9,688 nucleotides of DNA from Bacteroidales bacterium UBA1223 (GTDB lineage Bacteria; Bacteroidota; Bacteroidia; Bacteroidales; P3), in NCBI GenBank assembly GCA_002309155.1, contig DBXB01000037.1, positions 1,338-11,025 on the forward strand. The letters run 5' to 3'. A program made the position numbers and the translations under genes. The first letter of the stretch is position 1; the number at the start of each line of letters is the position of its first letter. The notes under the pieces were generated by a model. The model searched no databases and was not told the DNA's origin. It saw only the letters and a program-made list of their open reading frames with translations. Positions 4,938-9,688 of this stretch are shown in pieces.

Positions 4938-6422
4938 CTACTGTATGTGGCGCTCGCGACCGTTGACGTAGATGGCGCTGAAAGGACGGGCGGGGCATAG
5001 ATACTCACAAGCACCGCAGCCTAGACATTTATCAGTATTCACTGACGGTATGGCTATCGAACTTTCATCTGCCACATCCTTGGGAACCATCAGAATGGCG
5101 TCGGCGGGACAATGACGGGCACAGTTGCCACATTTCACATTGTTGGAATAGGCGACACAGTTGTCGTAGACCACAACGGCATAGCCAATATGGATATCAC
5201 TCTTCTGTTCAGGAGATATATGGTTGATGGCACCCGCAGGACAGACCTCACTGCATCGGGTACACTCGGGACGACAGAATCCACGCTCGAAGGACATCTC
5301 GGGCTGCATGAAGGCTTCGAGTTTCTCAGAGGGACGAAGGACGTGGTTGGGGCATTCGCTGACACAGAGCTGGCAGGCGGTGCAGTGTGAACTGAAATTC
5401 TTCAGGCTGACAGAACCGGCGGGCTTCAGATGCACATCACGCGAGGGTATCTTCTTATCCTCAACGACAGCAAGTCCGCCGTCAACCTTTCGCTCCTGAG
5501 CCATAAGTGCCGCCGAACCAGCCATCATAGCGGAGGTGATGATGAATTTGCGTTTGGAGTCATCGACCTTGCTATCACCGTCAACCATGGCGGGATTAAG
5601 GCGGAAGCGGGTGTTGCGGTACTGGAGTGCGTCGAATTTACAGCTACTAACACAGTCCATACATGCCACACAGCGGGAATAGTCTATGCGATGATTCTCG
5701 ATGTCGATGCAAGAAGCCTTGCATCGAGACTCGCATTTATGGCAGTTCTTGCATTTGTCGACATCTATCACCGGACGGAACAGGGAGAACCTGGAAACAA
5801 GTCCGAGGACTGTACCGACAGGACATACCGTGCTGCACCATGTACGTCCACGACGCAGAGCGAGAAATGCTATCAAGAGGAATGTCACCGCAGCCACAAG
5901 AAGAGAAGCGCCGCTTTTCATCCACACGTCGACATGGTAGAATGCATAACTGTCGTGACGCTCGGCGATGGTAGCGAACCAGTTGTTAATCCATAGATAG
6001 ACAGGTTGGAAGAGGTTTGACGCCATCCTACCGTATGCACTATAGGGGGCGATGAGAATCGCAAGTCCGTTGAGTCCAACAATCATTAGAATCACGAACA
6101 ATATCAGTATAGGATAACGCAGCCATTTATTCTCCTTGATGAAATGGAACCTGTTTTTCTTCACTTTTCGGGCGGTGTAGTTGAAGACATCCTGCATGAC
6201 ACCAAGAGGACAGACTATAGAACAGTAAAATCGGCCGAAAAGCAATGTGACAATCAATACCAGAGCAATCACGATAAAGTTACCCGCCAACACAGCTGGC
6301 AGGAACTGCAGTTTTGCCATCCATCCCAGATAGACCTGCAACAAACCGGTGAAATCTAGGAACAGAGCGGTCAAAGAGACAAAAAAGATGATTGCTAAAA
6401 CGGTGCGGATTTTTCTTAACAT
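4938..6422 (-). CDS. Membrane-bound polyferredoxin, NapH-NapG-like fusion with six 4Fe-4S motifs
   Basis: Inner-membrane electron-transfer protein, 494 residues from the ATG at 6422. The N-terminal half looks like NapH/CcoG-type quinol-oxidising proteins: about four membrane helices (near 7-27, 43-63, 102-122, 172-190), two CxxxCP motifs (67-71 and 196-200) and two ferredoxin motifs (C224-C227-C230-C234 and C251-C254-C257-C261). A hydrophobic stretch preceded by KRKFI (about 290-308) resembles a Tat signal with Lys-Arg for Arg-Arg. The C-terminal half carries four more cluster motifs, as in NapG/MauM (starting at C347, C383, C422, C466); the one at 422 has a long first spacing (Cx8CxxCxxxCP). 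No nitrate reductase or other partner is adjacent, so the electron acceptor is unknown. A TTG start 33 bp upstream (6455) is rejected because it lies inside the promoter box. Confidence 0.85.
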   Translation of the reverse strand: MLRKIRTVLAIIFFVSLTALFLDFTGLLQVYLGWMAKLQFLPAVLAGNFIVIALVLIVTLLFGRFYCSIVCPLGVMQDVFNYTARKVKKNRFHFIKENKWLRYPILILFVILMIVGLNGLAILIAPYSAYGRMASNLFQPVYLWINNWFATIAERHDSYAFYHVDVWMKSGASLLVAAVTFLLIAFLALRRGRTWCSTVCPVGTVLGLVSRFSLFRPVIDVDKCKNCHKCESRCKASCIDIENHRIDYSRCVACMDCVSSCKFDALQYRNTRFRLNPAMVDGDSKVDDSKRKFIITSAMMAGSAALMAQERKVDGGLAVVEDKKIPSRDVHLKPAGSVSLKNFSSHCTACQLCVSECPNHVLRPSEKLEAFMQPEMSFERGFCRPECTRCSEVCPAGAINHISPEQKSDIHIGYAVVVYDNCVAYSNNVKCGNCARHCPADAILMVPKDVADESSIAIPSVNTDKCLGCGACEYLCPARPFSAIYVNGRERHIQ

Positions 6423-6452
6423 TTGCAGAGTTATTATGGATAAAATGATTTG

Positions 6453-6460
6453 CAAAAATA
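6453..6460 (-). promoter_or_regulatory. -7 box of the polyferredoxin gene
   Basis: The minus strand reads TATTTTTG, a full TAnnTTTG match, 30 bp upstream of the ATG at 6422. Its last three bases are the TTG that a naive reading would take as the start. The 8-mer GATTTGCA occurs twice here on the plus strand (6447-6454 and 6473-6480), 26 bp apart. A -33 TTTG is not evident. Confidence 0.6.
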
Positions 6461-6523
6461 CTCTTTTTTTTTGATTTGCATCATTGAGAGTCTTGAATAA
6501 AGAGAGAATAATGTTTTTTTAAG

Positions 6524-6531
6524 TAATTTTG
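6524..6531 (+). promoter_or_regulatory. -7 box of the SulP transporter gene
   Basis: TAATTTTG matches TAnnTTTG, 76 bp upstream of the ATG at 6608. It is divergent from the polyferredoxin promoter; the two boxes are 63 bp apart in the 185-bp intergenic region. No clear -33 element is seen. Confidence 0.55.
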
Positions 6532-6607
6532 CAAAAACCTTAAAAGCGACAATAACGCTGTAACAAATTAATAATAAACAAATAACTACATCTGAATTAA
6601 GTTCAAT

Positions 6608-8323
6608 ATGGCATTTCTCACTACAAAAAATCTAAAAGGCGACATCTTTGGCGGCATCACCGCCGGCATCGTCGCTTTACCGTTGGCATTGGCATTCGGC
6701 ATACAGGCATTTGGCGGCATTGACGATCCTGCGGCAAGCAGTCTTGGTGCTTTGGCAGGTCTTGTCGGCGCCACGCTGCTCGGCTTTTTCGCGGCGCTGT
6801 TTGGCGGCACCCATTCACAAATAAGCGGTCCGACGGGTCCCATGACGGTCATCACCGCCGCGCTGATTTCTGGCGTATGGGTCTCGTCGCACGGTTCATT
6901 CAGCGAAGTGCTGTTAGCAATGTCGCTTGCCGGACTGTTCTGCGGCCTCTTCCAGATTCTGTTTGGAATCATCAAGATAGGCAAATACGTGCGTTACATC
7001 CCCTACCCTGTCCTGTCGGGATTCATGAGCGGTATCGGTGTCATCATCATTCTTCAGCAGCTCTATCCACTTGTTGGACTTAAGTCACCCGTGCTGACGA
7101 TAGACATGATCACCGAACTGCCCACACGTGTTGCCGGAGGCATCTCACTCAACGCACTGTGGCTGGGACTGGGCACCATAGCCATCATCTATTTGTTCCC
7201 GTTGCTGACCAAAAAAATCCCCTCCACACTGGTAGCGCTGATCGTCATGACCTGCATATCGCTGTTTGTCGACCTGCCCGAGAAGCTGACCATCGGCAGT
7301 ATCCCTGCCGGACTTCCCGTGCCTTTCTTCGTCAAAGAAGGTATCGACCTGGCAGGCATCGACTGGATTGGCGTGATTAAAGCCAGCATCATCCCCGGAC
7401 TGACGCTGGCGGGTCTTGGCTCTATCGACACCCTGCTGACATCCGTTGTCGCCGACAACATCACCAAGACACATCACAACAGCAACCGTGAACTTATTGG
7501 TCAAGGTATCGGCAACATGATCAGCGGTCTGTTCTGTGGTATCGGCGGCGCTGGCGCCACCATGCGTACCGTAGTCAATGTCAAGAGTGGCGGACGCACA
7601 CAGCTGAGTGGAATGATACACTCACTGCTTCTGCTCTCCATACTGTTAGGCTTGGGAAGTCTTGTGAAATACGTGCCCTTGTCAGTACTTGCTGGAATCC
7701 TTATCACCGTCGGCTGGGGCATCATCGACTTCAAGGGATTCAAGGACCTGCTGAGGATTCCCAAAGCCGACGCCTTTGTGCTGATAGTGGTCTTCCTGCT
7801 GACAGTCTTCGTAGACCTGCTGACTGCCGTGGGTATAGGCATGGTTATTGCCTGCGTACTGTTCATGAAGCGTGCCAGCGACCTCGTAGAGGGTGGATAC
7901 AGCTCATCGGTCATGACTAACTTCGACAAAGAGAGTCCCTGGAACGACGAAGGTGGAATTACTGACGAGATGAGGCAGCATATTTATATCCAACGTCTCA
8001 ACGGTCCGATATTCTTCGGCTCCATCACCAAGTTTCAGGAGGTCATGAACGACGTGCCCGACGACGCCAAGATTGTCATCATCCGCATGAGACTTGTCAG
8101 TTTCATGGACCAGTCAGGACTCTACGCCATGGAGACGGCAATAAAAGACCTTCAGGCACGAGGCGCCATGGTGCTGATGACTATCATACAGCCTCAGCCC
8201 ATGTATATGCTTAAGACGATGAATGTAATCCCCTTGATTGTTCCCGAGGAGCACACCTTCAAGACCTTTGAGGAGTGCACCGAGTTCCTAAGGAAAGAGC
8301 TTTCGTCAAACAACCTGATATAA
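6608..8323 (+). CDS. SulP-family inorganic anion transporter with C-terminal STAS domain
   Basis: Inner-membrane secondary transporter of 571 residues, a normal SulP length. The membrane domain spans about 10-425, starting with the family pattern GDIFGGITAGIVALPLALAFGI and the conserved GGTHSQISGPTGPMTV block (66-81). Later comes the SIDTLLTSVVAD segment (272-283). The cytoplasmic STAS domain spans about 455-565 and keeps the DxSG motif (DQSG, 501-504) where related STAS proteins are phosphorylated or bind partners. SulP substrates include sulfate, bicarbonate, chloride and dicarboxylates; the sequence does not settle which. No sulfate-assimilation or carbonic anhydrase gene is adjacent. It starts at an ATG after an AT-rich leader with no Shine-Dalgarno, stands alone on its strand, and is convergent with the LuxR-type gene. 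Confidence 0.94.
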   Translation: MAFLTTKNLKGDIFGGITAGIVALPLALAFGIQAFGGIDDPAASSLGALAGLVGATLLGFFAALFGGTHSQISGPTGPMTVITAALISGVWVSSHGSFSEVLLAMSLAGLFCGLFQILFGIIKIGKYVRYIPYPVLSGFMSGIGVIIILQQLYPLVGLKSPVLTIDMITELPTRVAGGISLNALWLGLGTIAIIYLFPLLTKKIPSTLVALIVMTCISLFVDLPEKLTIGSIPAGLPVPFFVKEGIDLAGIDWIGVIKASIIPGLTLAGLGSIDTLLTSVVADNITKTHHNSNRELIGQGIGNMISGLFCGIGGAGATMRTVVNVKSGGRTQLSGMIHSLLLLSILLGLGSLVKYVPLSVLAGILITVGWGIIDFKGFKDLLRIPKADAFVLIVVFLLTVFVDLLTAVGIGMVIACVLFMKRASDLVEGGYSSSVMTNFDKESPWNDEGGITDEMRQHIYIQRLNGPIFFGSITKFQEVMNDVPDDAKIVIIRMRLVSFMDQSGLYAMETAIKDLQARGAMVLMTIIQPQPMYMLKTMNVIPLIVPEEHTFKTFEECTEFLRKELSSNNLI

Positions 8324-8390
8324 CTCTAAGGAATCCTTATAATAACATACGTCGGATTGCAAATCCTCCGCAACGGGTTTAACCTTTCTT

Positions 8391-8414
8391 CACACCTTAT
8401 TCCATAAGGTTGTG
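8391..8414. terminator. Hairpin at the convergent gene ends
   Basis: ACCTTAT (8394-8400) pairs with ATAAGGT (8404-8410) around 3 nt, extendable by CAC/GTG across a one-base bulge. It covers the stop codon of the minus-strand regulator and lies about 70 bp after the SulP stop. A smaller hairpin GGATT/AATCC is at 8354-8366. There is no strong T-run, so a terminator role is only possible. The 73-bp gap holds no gene. Confidence 0.35.
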
Positions 8415-8990
8415 AATCATGGCATATACTGCGAGACCGGCGACAGATTTGATGCCGGTCTTATGGGTGATGTTCTTGCGGTGGGAGTTGACGGTATGTA
8501 CAGAGATGTGCAGCTTGTCAGCAATCTCCTTGCTGCTCAAGCCCTTGGCGACAAGGACGAGGACATCCGTCTCACGGTCGCTGAGCTCATAATTGTCTGT
8601 TGATTCCGTCGGTTCCACACTATTGCCAGTATTTGATGTCGCATCGTGGAGGATAGACAACAACGTACTGCGGGTGGAACGGATGTCGAGGACATAACGG
8701 AAACTCTCGAGCAAAGACTGCTCCACATATTGATATACCAATGCCACGACAGGCATCGTCGGACGAATTCGACCGATGGCAGAAATTTGCTGGCGAGGTG
8801 TGGGCGAGAGCAGAGTGGGATTGACGATAAGTACATCGGGTCTTGCCACATTCAGGCGATCCATAAGAGTGGAGGCGTCGTGTATTTCAGACAAGACATT
8901 ATATCCTCCCGACGACTCCAGTATCGACCGAAGACCGTTACAGATTATCTCCGACGGTTCGACTATCAAAACAGAGCGAAGAGCCTTCAT
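8397..8990 (-). CDS. LuxR/NarL-type transcriptional regulator with degenerate receiver domain
   Basis: A 197-residue DNA-binding protein. Residues about 5-115 have the pattern of a CheY-like receiver (SVLIVEPSEIICNGLRSILE, then PDVLIVNPTLL). The site that should be the phosphorylated Asp is Asn57, and the usual acidic pair is reduced to E11-P12. Classical phosphorelay control is therefore unlikely. Residues about 136-190 are a standard LuxR helix-turn-helix (LSDRETDVLVLVAKGLSSKEIADKLHIS, then VHTVNSHRKNI). The ATG at 8990 overlaps the stop of the upstream hemerythrin-like gene (ATGA), and a good AAAGGAG lies 6 nt before it, unusual for this phylum. Tight coupling suggests the two proteins act together. 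Target genes are unknown; no recognisable operator is visible. Confidence 0.88.
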   Translation of the reverse strand: MKALRSVLIVEPSEIICNGLRSILESSGGYNVLSEIHDASTLMDRLNVARPDVLIVNPTLLSPTPRQQISAIGRIRPTMPVVALVYQYVEQSLLESFRYVLDIRSTRSTLLSILHDATSNTGNSVEPTESTDNYELSDRETDVLVLVAKGLSSKEIADKLHISVHTVNSHRKNITHKTGIKSVAGLAVYAMIHNLME

Positions 8991-9676
8991 TTCTTACTCC
9001 TTTCCAGCCAATCGATATAGGGCAACAACAGTTTCTCCTCGACCAACGCATGTTTCTGAATATCCGAAGAGAGCTGCAGGATATCGAACACCAACTCCAT
9101 AGTCTCCTCGGGCATGACATTGCCAGGAAGGTATTTATAGACAATCTGCGTCAGGTCATTGAGTTTATCGATAAAGCCTTTATGGAACCGTTCGGGATGT
9201 GAGGTCTGACCCCGACGGCTACGGGTTCCTTGTCGCAGGGCAAGCAGACGGGGGAACTCGGTCTTCTCCTCACCTATAAAATGATCGGTGATTTCCTTTC
9301 TGAAGTCAGCATAGAACTGTTTAAGGATCTTGCCATATCGAAGCTCGATAGCGTCAGCGATATTGTTCAGATGCGCTTCAATATGAGGCAGGCGCTCGTT
9401 GGTATAGTACTTGTGCGACGCCTCCAGATAAGGCACCAAAGGACTCATGTCGGTAGAGGCGATCGTCTCGATATCTGGCACAAAGTCGTCGAAGGTATAG
9501 AGGTTGCAGACAAGCAACATGAAATCGACGGGCACACCATTTGCCACGCAGACATCGTTGACAGACTTCTCGCCAAAACCCAGAGGGATATTGAAACGAG
9601 GAAGGACTAATATAAGATTGTGGTTGGCGGCGATAAGGTCAGCCAGCTTCATGCGAGGAGAAAAGAAAGAGGACAT
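8987..9676 (-). CDS. RIC/YtfE-like hemerythrin-domain di-iron protein
   Basis: A cytoplasmic protein of 229 residues, close to the length of YtfE/ScdA/RIC proteins, which help repair iron-sulfur clusters damaged by NO or oxidants through a non-haem di-iron centre. Candidate iron ligands occur in the expected order: H88, H132 with E136 (HFIGEE), H165 (or H160), and H209 with E213 (HALVEE). The first 60 residues resemble the DUF542 domain that precedes hemerythrin in RIC proteins, but the usual Cys-Cys pair is replaced (LGFGEKSVNDVC), leaving only C43. The gene precedes and overlaps the LuxR-type gene by 4 bp. I used the ATG at 9676; M9 is an alternative. Repair, oxygen or NO sensing, or iron donation are all possible. 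Confidence 0.85.
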   Translation of the reverse strand: MSSFFSPRMKLADLIAANHNLILVLPRFNIPLGFGEKSVNDVCVANGVPVDFMLLVCNLYTFDDFVPDIETIASTDMSPLVPYLEASHKYYTNERLPHIEAHLNNIADAIELRYGKILKQFYADFRKEITDHFIGEEKTEFPRLLALRQGTRSRRGQTSHPERFHKGFIDKLNDLTQIVYKYLPGNVMPEETMELVFDILQLSSDIQKHALVEEKLLLPYIDWLERSKK

Positions 9677-9688
9677 TTTTTGTTGATA

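Noticed and set aside
4794..5000. Short open frame beginning inside the tRNA
   Set aside because: It starts in the anticodon arm, crosses the intrinsic terminator and the palindromic units, and runs into the 3' end of the polyferredoxin gene.
7145..7621. Minus-strand open frame of 158 codons within the SulP gene
   Set aside because: It is fully antisense to a well-supported transporter, and its His/Asp/Gln-rich composition is typical of a reversed membrane-protein frame.
8354..8384. Small hairpins after the SulP gene as an intrinsic terminator
   Set aside because: The stems are only 4-5 bp with no T-run; too weak to call.

Overview
The window looks like a chromosomal piece of a Bacteroidales genome, most likely Prevotella or a close relative. 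Several genes are preceded by the Bacteroidetes promoter -7 box TAnnTTTG (before gmd, the tRNA, the polyferredoxin and the SulP gene). Shine-Dalgarno sites are mostly absent, the intergenic DNA is AT-rich and full of short repeats, and the protein families fit that group. The genus assignment is inference.

Layout. (1) 1-1122, minus strand: the end of a GDP-L-fucose operon, gmd followed by the first codons of fcl. (2) 1123-4760: a three-gene plus-strand module made of an ECF sigma factor, a single-pass membrane protein that is probably its anti-sigma factor, and an exported protein with an adhesin-head-like N-terminus and an outer-membrane beta-barrel C-terminus. Every gap around these genes carries 8-bp and 10-bp tandem repeats, and an approximately 130-bp near-identical direct repeat brackets the module. 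Two matching ECF-type promoter candidates lie ahead of the sigma gene and ahead of the barrel gene. (3) 4761-4866: tRNA-Val(GAC) with its own promoter and an intrinsic terminator. (4) 4938-6422, minus: a six-cluster membrane polyferredoxin resembling a NapH-NapG fusion. (5) 6608-8323, plus: a SulP anion transporter with a STAS domain, divergent from (4). (6) 8397-9676, minus: a two-gene operon encoding a RIC/YtfE-like di-iron hemerythrin protein and a LuxR-type regulator whose receiver domain lacks the phosphorylatable Asp.

How they work together. gmd and fcl make GDP-L-fucose for surface glycans. The sigma/membrane protein/barrel module reads as a self-contained envelope-signalling unit: the sigma factor probably drives its own operon and the barrel gene, and the membrane protein restrains it. 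The RIC-like protein and the degenerate-receiver regulator are translationally coupled and may form a non-phosphorylation sensor for oxygen, NO or iron-sulfur damage. That link is inference. No plasmid, phage, transposase or CRISPR signature was seen.
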